Below, in pieces: positions 11,005 through 22,200 of a DNA stretch of 64,000 bases. Under the pieces are notes generated by a model. The model was not told the origin of the DNA and made no database searches. It saw only the letters and a program-made list of their open reading frames with translations. Positions within the stretch are counted from its first letter, which is position 1, and each line of letters begins with the position of its first letter. The stretch is from Serripes groenlandicus (taxonomy: Eukaryota; Mollusca; Bivalvia; Cardiida; Cardiidae), in NCBI GenBank assembly GCA_031761405.1, contig JASEVX010000010.1, forward strand, positions 33,785,322 to 33,849,321, given 5' to 3'. The translations under genes were made by a program, and so were the position numbers.

Positions 11005-11258
11005 GCCCGGCCGGGTAGCTCAATTGGTAGCGTATCTGACTCGTGATCTGGAGGTCACGGGTTCGATACCCGGTTGCGGCGACATTCTATCGGGCGATTT
11101 TTCCATCACCTCTGATCTATGTGAGAAAGTAGTCGGTGGCTTCGAAAGAATGTTGTGTAAGTACTGGTGTAAGAAAGCCAGGAAAACATTGGTAGGTGCA
11201 CTGACCGCCGTGATATGACCAAAGCTGTTGAAAGCGGCGTTAAACTACAAACAAACAA
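11005..11258 (+). mobile_element. V-SINE (RUDI-like), complete with 12 bp TSD
   Basis: tRNA-derived head with A box TAGCTCAATTGGTAG and B box GGTTCGATACC. The body contains GAAAGCCAGGAAAACA and GACCGCCGTGATATGAC, and the tail is GCGGCGTTAAAC followed by ACAAACAAAC. ACTGTCAAAAGA is repeated exactly at 10993-11004 and 11259-11270. Molluscan V-SINEs such as RUDI have this type of 3' end. The family name is from memory. Confidence 0.9.
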
Positions 11259-11270
11259 ACTGTCAAAAGA

Positions 11271-12353
11271 TGCAGCCTTTCTCAAATTTACCCGCACCAG
11301 AGTGCACTATTATTGAAAATCGCAAGGCCTACACCGAGATACTGCTAGTTACGTTGCAGGATTTTCTATACGATCGCCACTACAGTGCCATCGGCGCTTT
11401 GATTTATTTTAGAGTCTTAATAGTGTATCTCGATGGGGCGGATAACATGTACATGTTTGGGTTTTTAGATTCGAGCACCTATATGTGTTTGAGACGTTAA
11501 CTGGATTTACTCTCGCCTTTGAGACAGCCCCGAAAGAAATCAATTTGTTTTCTGGCGTTTTACTTTTCTTTCAACGATTTATTAGTTAAACCACGTCGTT
11601 ACCTTCGTAGTTTTATAGGCCTACTGGTCCATTCATCCTGACACGAGCGAGTCGGTCATAATGCTAACCCCACACACCCCGCGTGCCAAGGAAACTCTTA
11701 CACTCCAGTCTACACCACCAAACAGGCAAGTTCCTATTTATTTTTAAACGCGCTTTTGTTACAGTGTATGATGGTCAGAAAACACCGATACGGCGGACTT
11801 ATCAAGACTTCTTTCCCTCTGCAAAACATGATGCAATTTCGTAACCCCCTCCACCGTTTAAAATGCGTCAAAAGTCATCTGTGTCTGCGCCCAAATATAT
11901 AAATTAATTTCGCCGCCTCTGTAAAGTCACGGAATTCACATTGTTTCGATTGTATATGTAATATATCTATAGGTGCTACCTATTTACGAAAAAACGCAAG
12001 ATAATTATAAACAAAAATTAAAGAGCATACTTTGGCCATACAAAAGGATTTATAAGTAATTGACTAGACAATAATAATGATAATGTCAGGTTTCTTGCAT
12101 TATCAAAACATATTTGGAATTTGTGTTGCTGTCGTCTATTATTACGAAGAGAAAATAAAAAAGTAAAGAAAATCAAGGAATACATTTATATTGAACGAGG
12201 TTAAAACATGAGGGCCAAGATGATCCTTAATCGATCACCTGCATTATGGTAAAGAAGCAAATAGATCAGCCCTTTTCTGATGCCACCTGGCGACTGCCTT
12301 TTTCAACCAGTCAATATGACTGGAACAAATTATGTAACGGGTCACATTTCTGC
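11271..12353. other. Unassigned spacer
   Basis: No confident gene. The ATG near 11664 opens a short frame (MLTPHTPRAKE...) ending at a GCAAGT that could be a GC-type donor. Without homology I do not call it an exon. Confidence 0.35.
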
Positions 12354-12500
12354 TAAACCCTTTCCCTATTAGAGACGGTTTCTGAGGCCTATGCAACAGA
12401 CGATTTAGGAAAAGATTGTCGCTACAAGAACAATTGCTCCTTATGAGAAAGTTATCCTTTCGCCACAATGTTTGATAAATAATTATACTTTGAATGAGTG
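12354..12500 (+). mobile_element. Degenerate CCCTTTCCC MITE, left part
   Basis: AAACCCTTTCCCTATTAGAG, then GCAACAGACGATTTAGG, AACAATTGCTCCTTATGAG and CGCCACAATGTTT. The right end is absent. Confidence 0.6.
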
Positions 12501-13136
12501 AGTCAATAGCTCATGTATAGGAATTTGGGGTATTTCATGTTGATACCACTTTTTAACGGGAAACGACGTGGCTCCATTGACTTTACGCCAAGATGAAGTG
12601 TAACGGAAATGACGTCACGTCCTTCTTTGGCTACGATAGTCAACATTTAGTTTCGGGCGTAGAAGGCTAATGCTGTCGTTTTTTTGATGAACGGGAAAAC
12701 ATATTTCTTACAGATTTCCATTTAATTTTAACTTTTCATACAAATGTTAATTCCCACATAACACACAGCACTTTAATGATCTTAAATAACGATTTAAAAA
12801 AAATATATTAAAAAGACGACAATAATTTTCAATCCGTGTTTTTTTGTTCATTTTATACATACCCAAAATACCGATTTAAAAGAAATATATATTAAAAAGC
12901 CGACAATAATTTTCAATCTGTGTTTTACGTCTGCTTTTTATACATATCCAAAATGGCGGCCCCCATGGATCAACCTCCATGGATTTTTAGTTTCATTTCA
13001 GAAAGCTTCATGGTTATTGAAAAAAAAAAAAAAAAAAAATTCTCACACCTGTTACCATAAGCGAAAAAACCCATTTATGTTTTTTTTTCGTATTAGTACT
13101 CAAAATCAAAGCATGCACGCAGTTTAAATCTTACTA
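12501..13136. other. Unassigned AT-rich spacer
   Basis: Contains two similar blocks of about 70 bp, around 12785-12850 and 12865-12930 (GATTTAAAAGAAATATAT ... ACAATAATTTTCAATC), and a poly-A run near 13021. No exon was recognised. Confidence 0.4.
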
Positions 13137-13142
13137 TGTAAT

Positions 13143-14023
13143 GCCCCAGTTACACAGACGGTCGGTCCCCAATCGGTCATTTTATTTTAAATTTACTCGC
13201 TGTTTTGATCGATTGTCATGCGTGATTATTTCTGGTTTTCTGTGTAAACGGCCATCGGTGATGGACAAGTGTTCAATCAGTTATTTCATGTTGGATCGGT
13301 GATAAGGATGTTTTCATCGATAACAATGCTGAAATACTATCGGTTTTTATCGTTTGTAAATCGGGCGTAACGCTGATTAATCGGTGTTTGATAGCTAGTT
13401 ATCAGTGGTTAAACACTTTCCGTCATATATGGCCGGTGATCCATATTTGGTTATCTTTGTCCGATCGGCGATATCGGTGATTAATAGCTTACATATCTCG
13501 TGATATAGGTTGCTGTCGGTTCTTTTATTAAAACAATATGTTTAAGTGATGAGAACCGATGATTTTTTTGCAGTTGAGTTGACCGATTGGCCACTTACAA
13601 ATTTAAACCCACCGATGACACGATGGCGGCAATCTATTGATCACAGATTGAATCCCTATTAACCACCGATCAAAACCGACGAAATCCCACATTTAAATTC
13701 TCATCTTTTTTCTATCGGTGGTAAGTATTAGTTGATCGGTTGCTTATCGATGGCTCATCGATGAGCCCGGTGGCTCATCGGTGATATCGGTTGTAGACAG
13801 TTTGTCAATCGGCTATTAGTAAAAAAAATCACCGATCGAGAATTTTAAACATGTTTAAAAATCCCAATCGGTAATCTTTCACCGATAAAACTTATCTTTC
13901 CCCAATAGCAGTTGATAGGTGGAAAACAGGTGACCAATAGGTGATATCGGTGTTAAATACGTTGTCATCGGTTCACTAAAAAAAAACTACCGATCAATCA
14001 CCGATGGCTCTGTGTAACTGGGC
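13143..14023. mobile_element. 881 bp inverted-repeat DNA element rich in ATCGGT motifs
   Basis: Left end GCCCCAGTTACACAGA and right end TCTGTGTAACTGGGC form a TIR of about 15 bp. TGTAAT flanks it exactly at 13137-13142 and 14024-14029, a 6 bp duplication. The interior carries some 25 copies of ATCGGT or ACCGAT in both orientations, often as ATCGGTGAT. No coding frame was seen. Clustered subterminal motifs usually bind a transposase supplied in trans. The superfamily is undetermined. Confidence 0.8.
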
Positions 14024-14029
14024 TGTAAT

Positions 14030-14330
14030 CGAGTAAAAATAATACATGATGTTTTCTAAATAAGTGTAGCAAAAAGCCATATAACAGTCATATTTATTGA
14101 TCTATTAGACATTCTGAATTAAATTCCTTTCTATTTCTCGAGTGGGGTCGATGCTTGGAATAGTTCATTAAATCGTTCAAAAGAAATAGCTCTAATAGAA
14201 ACTCAATTTATTCCAAAACTCAGACATATATTCTTTAATGCATATATACTTCAATATGATAGCTAAACAAATATCAGATATTAATAATATATATATATTG
14301 ATTTATTTCAGCTCCATTGGTTGTTAGCCA
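14030..14330. other. AT-rich spacer
   Basis: Nothing recognisable apart from a short TATATATA run near 14290. Confidence 0.4.
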
Positions 14331-16731
14331 GTTAATCTTATATCATAGTGAATTGTCCGTCATGTGTGCGTCAACCTTTTGCTTCAAACGACTTCTCCTC
14401 TGTAACGACTGGGCCAATTATGGTGACACTTTATAGGTAGTATCCTCTTACATTATATGTCCTCTCTCAAATTCCTCAAATTTTTGTTAGATCCATGCAA
14501 CATTCTGGTTTCTATCGCAACCATTCTTCTCCTCCTAAACTTGTTGGTAGATTTTCAAATTATGTTGTTTAAATGTTCCTTTGGTGACCCGCTATCAAAT
14601 TCCTTCAAACTATGTTGATTGGTCAAAAAGTCGTGGCCGCCAGGGGGCAGGGCTGTGAAATCGTTTAAAATCTTCTCCTAAAGTATGAAGTTGATTTTCA
14701 AATAATTTGGTAGAAATGTTGCTTGTGTGACTCTCTATGAGATTCCTTGAAGTCAAGTTTCATTGGTCAACAAGTACGGCCGCCACGGGGCGAGGCCGTT
14801 TTACCGTATATGAATATGGAGAAAACATTAAAAATCTTCACTGGCGAAAGTATGTGGGTGAATTTTAAATAATTGTTTTAGAAATGCCCCTTTGGTATGG
14901 TAACCTAGCTTAAATGAGATTCCTTTAAGCCATGTTAATTGGTAAAAAAGCATGGCCTCCAGGAGACAGGGCTGTTATATGGATATAGTGAAAACTTTAA
15001 AAATATTTTTGTAGAAATGTTCTTTGGGTGACGTTCATTCAGATTCCTTCAAACCATGTTGATTCGTCGAAAAATATGGCAACCAGGGACCAGGACGGTT
15101 TTGCCTTATGGTGCGTTCTCACCGCCGATCTGAGAACCTCGATCTCCCCGACCGGCCAAATTCCGCGACCAAGCTCGACCAGGTGTTTGGTCGGGGGTCT
15201 ACACAACCGAAGGGGACCTCTGCCAGACCTTTAGTGGACCATACTAGATCAACTCAAGACCCTTCCAGACTACTTCAAGACCACTTGTCGACACACATCC
15301 CGACTTCTACTTGACCTATACTCGACCTATAACAGCAGACTAGGTATAAAATTGTAGTAATTTGTTCGGGATTCAGTAGTTGTATTCGATATTGCTTCTA
15401 TGGAATCCCGGCCAGTTATAAAAAAAAACGCCAAAGTACCCGCTGTGACATTGACCTTGATCATTGAATAGAATATCCAGGCGGTCGGGTATGATCGGGT
15501 AGAAGCCGTGTATGTTCGAGAAGAGATCGGATGCGGTCTGAAAATTATCGAGTTGATCGAGTAAATGCATCTGATTGGGGTTGTACAATATCGAGTACAT
15601 GTCGTATACAGGTCTAGTTGGTCGAGTACAGATCGGATGACTAGATGTCTTCCCGATGAACTAGACCTTGTACACGAGTATACACGAGTTTACCAGAGCG
15701 CTACAAGATGTATTTCAGACCGCTTCCGGACCGCCTGGCTTCTCGAGCGCTACACGGATTGTGTTGACATGTAAAAACAAGATGTGTTTGTGTAACACTG
15801 ATGCCCCCGAATGGCAACATCTAGGTCAAAGGTCAAGGTCGCCAGGTCAAAAATGTTGGTACTGACAGAAAGGTCATGTTACAAGGAATACACATGTGAA
15901 ATATGGTAGCCGTACCTGTTATGGTTCAAAAGTAGTGGTCAAGGTTAAAGTTTTTTTCGAGAATGGCAACATCTAGGTCAAAGGTCAAGGTCGCAAGGTG
16001 AAAAATGTTGGTACTGACAGAAAGGTCATGTCACAAGGTATACACATGTGAAATATGGTAGCCGTACCTGTTATGCTTCAAAAGTAATGGCCAAGGTTAA
16101 AGTTTTTTTCGAGAATGGCAACATCTAGGTCAAAGGTCAAGGTCGCAAAGTCAAAAATGTTGGTACTGACAGAAAGGTCATGTCACAAGGAATACACATG
16201 TGAAATATGGTAGCCGTACGTGATATGGTTCAAAAGTAATGGCCAAGGTTAAAGTTTTTTTTCGAGAATGGCAACATCTAGGTCAAAGGTCAAGGTCGCA
16301 AGGTCAAAAATGTTGGTGCTGACAGAAAGGTCATGACAGAAGGAATACACATGTGAAATATGGTAGCCGTACGTGTTATGGTTCAAAAGTAATGGCCAAG
16401 GTTAAAGTTTTTTTCGAGAATGGCAACATCTAGGTCAAAGGTCAAAGGTCAAGGTCGCAAGGTAAAATATGTCGGTACTGACAGAAAGGTCATGTCACAA
16501 GGAATACACATGTGAAATATGGTAGCCGTACCTGTTATGGTTCAAAAGTAGTGGTCAAGGTTAAAGTTTTTTTTCGTGCAGACAGGCCAAAACCTACATC
16601 TAGGTCAAAGGTCAAGGTCGCAAGGTCAACAATTTTGGTACTGACAGAATATGGTCAAGGAGAAAACAGATCGGCGGTGAGAGAGAATGCAGTGGAATGA
16701 TACGTACTGGACCTCGTGGGTCTCCTGTTTT
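14331..16731 (+). mobile_element. Fam-A-type host element, split by an inverted-repeat element
   Basis: Left part to 15111 has the leader TTGTCCGTCATGTGTGCGTC and four units with GTTGATTGGTCAAAAAG, GCCGCCAGGGGGCAGGGCTG and CAAATAATTTGGTAGAAATG. It reads TTTTGCCTTATGG at the break. The right part resumes with GCAGTGGAATGATAC and ends CTCGTGGGTCTCCTGTTTT. At 33055 an intact relative reads CTAATGGCAGTGGAGCGATA, so the insert sits inside that phrase. Confidence 0.65.
15112..16689. mobile_element. 1.58 kb inverted-repeat element with internal 155 bp repeats
   Basis: TIR TGCGTTCTCACCGCCGATCT on the left is answered by AGATCGGCGGTGAGAGAGAA on the right. The left third is rich in TCGAG/CTCGA and YGATCGG motifs. 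From about 15790 there are six units of about 155 bp with AACATCTAGGTCAAAGGTCA, TGGTACTGACAGAAAGGTCA and GAATACACATGTGAAATATG. No plausible protein. Confidence 0.7.
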
Positions 16732-16775
16732 TATACGCCGCCGGAGGTGGTGGTATATTGGCGTCATCTTCTCCG

Positions 16776-16850
16776 TCTGTCCGTCCGTCCGTCCGTCCGT
16801 CCGTCCGTCCGTCCGTCCGTACGTCCGTCTGTATGTCCGTCCGTACGTCC
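16776..16850. repeat. TCCG microsatellite
   Basis: Near-perfect runs of TCCG turning into ACGTCCGT. Several frames stay open across it only because of its simple periodicity. Confidence 0.9.
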
Positions 16851-17652
16851 GTACGTCCATATATTGTGAACGCAACTCCTCCTACGTTTCTGACCGTATC
16901 TTTTCAAAACTTGGTCAATGTCATAACCATAATGTGTAGATGTGCATGAAGCAGTGATTTTCCGGTTCATTGATATTTGCAAGATTTATGTCCCTTGTAA
17001 CTTAGTCTCTGTAGCTGATTGATATTGCAGCCTTGTGAACGCAACTCCTCCTATGTTTCTGACCGAATCTTTTCAAAACTTGGTCAATGTCATGACTATA
17101 ATGGGTAGATGTGCATGAAGCGGCGATTTTCCGGTTCATTGATTTTTGAAAGATTAATGTCCCTTGTAACTTAGTCTCTGTAGCTGATTGATATTGCAGC
17201 CTTGTGAACGCAACTCTTCCTTTGTTTCTGACCGAATCTTTTCCAAACTTAGTCAATGTCATAACTATAATGGGTAGATGTGCATGAAACGGCGATTTTA
17301 CGGTTCATTGATTTTTGCAAGATTTATGTCGCTTGTAACTTAGTCTCTGTAGCTGATTGATATTGCGGCTTGTGAACGCAACTCCTCCTACGTTTCTGAC
17401 TGAATCTTTTCAAAACTTGGTCAATATTATGACTATAATGGGTAGATGTGCATGAAGCGGCGATTTTCCGGTTCAGCGATTTTTGCAATAGTTATGCCTT
17501 TCGAAACTTGATCTCTATAGCATATTCACTTGAGAACGCAACTCAAGTTTCCAAACAGGTAGCAGTGCATAAAGCAGGGATTATCCGGTAGAGTTATGCT
17601 CAGAAGGAAAAAAAGGATACATATCGACACTGCCATTTGACCTACTTTCATA

Positions 17653-18115
17653 TCGGAAGCCTCTATAGGGTTCTATCTCTGTTTATATGTATCCTATTTT
17701 CTTCCTGACTGAAATAATTTGTTGAATGGGACATTAAGCTCCAACAATCCAATCCAATACTTTGTTTGCTGTTTCTTTTCCATTAAATGATTGTTTTACC
17801 ATAATGGTAGTTTTGTGATTTTTTTTCATGAAATTACCATTTTTCGGTTCGGCCATTTTGATAGAGATTCTGGTACAATGGTAGTCTCGGAAGCCTCTAT
17901 AGGGTTCTATCTCTGTTTATATGTATCCTATTTTCTTCCTGACTGAAATAATTTGTTGAATGGGACATTAAGCTCCAACAATCCAATCCAATACTTTGTT
18001 TGCTGTTTCTTTTTCATTAAATGATTGTTTTACCATAATGGTAGTTTTGTGATTTTTTTTCATGAAATTACCATTTTTCGGTTCGGCCATTTTGATAGAG
18101 ATTCCAATGGTAGTC
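17653..18115. repeat. Tandem duplication of a 234 bp block
   Basis: TCGGAAGCCTCTATAGGGTT starts at 17653 and again at 17887. The two blocks are almost identical through ACCATAATGGTAGTTTTGTG and CGGTTCGGCCATTTTGATAG. The near identity points to a recent duplication within the Fam-C element. Confidence 0.9.
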
Positions 18116-18310
18116 TTGTGATACATGTTAAAAGCAATACTTAAAAGGATCAATCTTGATCTTTATATTTTGTGGCGGCGTATATTGTGGCGGCACTGGC
18201 ACTCTTGTTATATTATTCCTGTAACTTATGGAATGTAATTACATTTCATTCATTCCTGTAACGCGATTCACCGACTTGCCATATTATTTTAAACTCAATT
18301 CACTTATACT

Positions 18311-18981
18311 TTTTTAGCTAGACTTTTCGAAGAAAAGGCTAGCCATACTACTCGCCTCGGCGTTGGCGTCAGCGTCTGCGACGGCGTTGCATGGTGTCAC
18401 ACCTTGGTTAAGTTTTTTATACCAATTCCTTTTTTATCAAAACCCTTACAGATATTGCTTTGAAACATACACCACTTATCCATCATCATTTCATCTATCA
18501 ACAGACAAGGGAACATAACTTTGTCAAGATTTGTGTAAGAATTATGGCCCTTTTTCGACTTAGAATTTTGGTTAAGGTTTTTTGTACCAATTTACTTTTT
18601 ATCAAAACCATTACAGATATGGCTTCGAAACTTACTACACTTATTCACCATCATTAAGTCCACCTACAGACAATAGTATGTAATTCTGTTTTTTGTACCA
18701 ATTTACTTTTTTTCAAAACCATTATGTAGATATTGCTTTGAAACTTCCAACACTTTTTGACCATCATAACCTCCAGCAACAGACAAGAGTAACAGCCAAT
18801 TAAGAGTGCATTTTTGTAAGAATTATGACTCTTTTTCGACTTATAAAGTACTTTTGTTTATAAATTATAATAATATGATAAAGTACTTGGTTATGTTTTC
18901 TCTATCACCCAAAACAAAAAGTTTTGTTTTATTGGCAAGCACAAACAAGTCGAGCGCGCTGTCCTCCGACAGCTCTTGTTT
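18311..18981 (+). mobile_element. Fam-B element, complete
   Basis: Starts TTTTTTAGCTAGACTTTTCG, then TACTCGCCTCGGCGTTGGCG. Internal units carry TGGCCCTTTTTCGACTTAGA and ATTACAGATATGGCTTCGAA. It ends AAGTCGAGCGCGCTGTCCTC CGACAGCTCTTGTT. It lies just upstream of the OXA1L promoter region. Confidence 0.82.
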
Positions 18982-19045
18982 CATTTATTTCCCTTTATAT
19001 TTTCAGTAGCTTTTACCTTTAGGGGTTCTAAGACGTCTGCTGCAG

Positions 19046-19154
19046 GTTAAAACAACTAAAAGTCATCGGATAATCGAAAGTTTGCGTCAATCTGTCACTA
19101 TAATAAACCAATATTTTCATTCGAGTAGAGAATCCGAATAAACACCTAGTTAAA
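19046..19154 (+). promoter_or_regulatory. OXA1L 5' flank / 5' UTR
   Basis: About 110 bp of non-repetitive sequence separate a repeat remnant (CGTCTGCTGCAGG near 19031) from the OXA1L start codon. AAACCAATATT (19107) is a CCAAT-box candidate. No TATA box stands out. Assignment rests on position only. Confidence 0.4.
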
Positions 19155-19241
19155 ATGGCTGCGTCCTTGCGATGTCGCTGTGGGTCAGCAAGACAATATT
19201 TATTTTATGTTTCTAATCATCACAACAATGTGTTGGAACGG
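19155..19241 (+). CDS. OXA1L: OXA1L coding exon 1
   Basis: MAASLRCRCGSARQYLFYVS continues to VLER (29 codons), phase 0, donor GTAATT at 19242. The Arg-rich, acid-poor composition fits a mitochondrial targeting peptide. Little sequence conservation is expected, so this exon is the least certain of the nine. Confidence 0.75.
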
Positions 19242-22200
19242 GTAATTCTGCTTTTAATTAAATGCTTTAAATATATTGTGTTGTATTGTTATTGTCTTGA
19301 AAAGCACAACACCCGACTTTGAAGAATCCCGTGTTGCATAAAAGGGAAGAAGACACTAGTTGTCGGATACGTCTTGTGCGGATGAGTTTGTTTCAAATTA
19401 TGTTCAGTGCATGTCTTTAAATTTTACGACATATTGCCAAATATCCCATGTTAATACGGAAAGCCGATTACACACCTTTCATTAGGTGAAGTGTAGCAAA
19501 TTAGCATAATGTTACTTAATAATGTTAAACTGTCACCTAGTTACTGGGGCTGTAGGGGTCGTTGTCGTATCAGATACTACACATATGTACCCGAGGTACA
19601 TATATGTATACACAAGTGTACCAGACCAATGTTGTTTCTACATAACTGTACCGCTGCGCTCCATAAATATGTACCCCCGACGCGAAGTCTCGTTCAGTCA
19701 CGTGGTATTGTCATAAAAGCAGGACAACGGTCCAACTCGCACCATATGTCATCGAGCCATTGAGGTGCGCGTGACATCAGGTCAATCGCATCACTAATGT
19801 TAACAGCATTGTTGAAGTAAAACTAATCAACACAATGGATGTCGGAGTCGGACATACGTTGGCGAATGTTGGCGAGAGAACTCGGAAAAGAGGTGACAGT
19901 AGAAAAAAGGAGAAAACGAATTTCTGTCGGACCGCATTGTCCTTGCACCGGGTGTTGATCGTGAACGAAAACAAAAACAAAGGTGTAAGATCCATGTCTC
20001 CGATCGTTAAATTAAATACCATTCTCAATCTTAAATAAGTGTAAATATATGACAATCTAATAATGTTCACGGCATTCTCGTACTTTATCGTGTGGTTTCA
20101 TATGCTGCCTGCGGGGCAGGTTCGTTTATGTAAACACAGGGTACATATATACTGAGAAGATACAGGACTGGTACACTTGTGTATACATATATGTACATCG
20201 GGTACATATGTGTAGTACCTGATACGACAACGACCCCTTCAGCGTTACTGGGTTCTGTATTCGGAATTCTGTACGTAGAATGTGATTTTATATTTTGATT
20301 TTTCGCCACCACATGTTGTGCAATGTGAAACATTGAGATATGGAGACTAGGTGCTTGAGGTTTCAGTAAATGACAAGTTTGGTTAATTTGTAAGAAAGAG
20401 TAAACCCTTTGAAGGTTTCGGTTAAAAATAAAACTATAGGGACTGAAATGAATGCTAATCATTCATTCATTGCATACAGTACCCTGAGTTGCCACTAAAT
20501 AAACGTCAACTCCGAAACTACATTTGTCTGTAAAATGGGCCAAGTCCATAAATTAATTGCTGTCAAGATATTTTCAATGTTGTCTGCTTCAGATTGAATT
20601 TTGAGTTGAAATGGGTTAATAGGTACAATTTGTTTTCAGGTACAGACGAAACATTTCCACTCAAGATATCTCTCCTCATGCCAGGCTAAATGGAATGGAA
20701 GTTTATTACATCACAAATTCTCAGATCATACCGTGATCAAAGTTCTTGGAGTTAGATATGCCAGTGATATAATTTCAGTAAGTATTTTAATCTGATGGTT
20801 GTGTTGCAATAGATCAGTGGGTAATAAGTAACAATGAGGGCTTTCATTCCAGAGGTCCTGAGTTTTAATTTTGGCTTGGCCAAGAATGTTGTGTGGAGTA
20901 CAGGAGTGGGAAAGCCAGGAAACATGAAGCGAACTGGCCTCCATGAATGATATAACTGAAAACGACTTTCAATTCCAATGAGTGAACAGTTTATGTATGC
21001 ACCAAAACTCAGTCCTTCCAATCAGTGAAGAGCCTAATGAGGCTTCTCACCTCTTCCATCAAGCCATGCTAGCTCAGTTTGTTACGGCAATGGGTCATTA
21101 GTTTGAATCTGACACAGCCATTCATTCTCAGATTTCAGAAAGGAAACTACAACAAACAAATAGATAAATTTAGTGTTACTTTTCACTGGTTTAGATTTTA
21201 CAAATTCACTTTTTTTCAAAACCATTTCAGATATTGCTTTGAAACTTACAACACTTATTCACCATCATAAGCTCCATCAACAGACAAGAGTACATATGCA
21301 GCACCCATATATATATATATATGCATACCCTGGTATGCACAACATTGGACTACAATGGTGAACAATGTCAACCAAGATCATCCTGCACAGCAATGCAGTC
21401 TAATATTTGTCTACATTTTTCGCCTCTCATAGTCATAAAGGATTAACCCTTTCCCTCATATAAACGCTTTCGGACGCCTCTGCAACAGACAGCTTTTTGA
21501 AAACATAGTGACAAAAGAAGAAATTGCACAAAACGTGCAATTTCTCCTTTTGCCACAATGTTTTCCACTTTTAGTCATAGGTTATCCATTCAATTGTGGA
21601 GATTTTCTATGTTTTGACAAAATACGTTCAAATGAAAGTCGTCTGCTGCAGAATTGTCGTATGAGGGAAAGGGTTAAGAAAGGACCATTACATAAACGTT
21701 AGAAGAAATTGTCAAAAATAAGGTATGGTAATAGCGATTTCAGGATTTCAGCAGGGTAAGGGTTAAAATTTCAGAAGCCACTAGTTCCAGAGGGATACAT
21801 ATTAGACACGCCTCCAGTGCCGGCATCCGAGATGGTAAAAGAATCATTGTCACTACCAGACCTCACTGTACTGGGGGAGCCCACTTTGCAGAGTCAGGGC
21901 TTTGGCATAAGTTATACTGGTATGGGACTATATGAAAGACTGTTGGAGAACATACATGTAGGCTTTGATGTACCATGGTTCGTTGCAGTGGCTTTAGGTC
22001 GGTACAATGTTATTACATTTTCAGATTTCAATATAAGGTTCATATTTAACCCCTTCCCACCTGCAGACGTATTTTGATGCAAAAGCAGCAGACGACTTTT
22101 GAAAACATTGTGGCCAAAGGTGAATTTGCTCATCATGAGCAATTTCTCCTTTGGCCACAATGTTTTCAATTTTATTTAACAATTAAGCTATTTTTTATGA

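Larger units (their letters stand above)
16733..18210 (+). mobile_element. Fam-C repeat element (ATACGCCGCC ... GGCACTCTTGTT)
   Basis: Begins TATACGCCGCCGGAGGTGG, then a TCCG microsatellite (16776-16850). Four units of about 169 bp starting GTGAACGCAACTCCTCCTA (16866, 17035, 17204, 17371) follow, then a tandemly duplicated 234 bp block. It ends GTGGCGGCGTATATTGTGGC GGCACTGGCACTCTTGTT. Non-coding. Confidence 0.75.

Noticed and set aside
11012..11085. tRNA gene (A and B boxes present)
   Set aside because: The tRNA-like head continues into a conserved SINE body and tail with a 12 bp target duplication. The same structure recurs at 34415 and 57368.
11640..11735. Coding exon MLTPHTPRAKETLTLQ with a GC donor
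   Set aside because: Only 22 codons, no homology, and no partner exon found. Mentioned as a possibility but not called.
16612..16982. Open frames on both strands with SVRPSVRP or RTDGRTDG repeats
   Set aside because: They follow from the TCCG microsatellite, which stays open in most frames.
19835..20038. Short plus-strand frame starting MDVGVGHTLANVG
   Set aside because: It lies in the loop of the inverted-repeat element in OXA1L intron 1, is only 67 codons, and matches no family I know.
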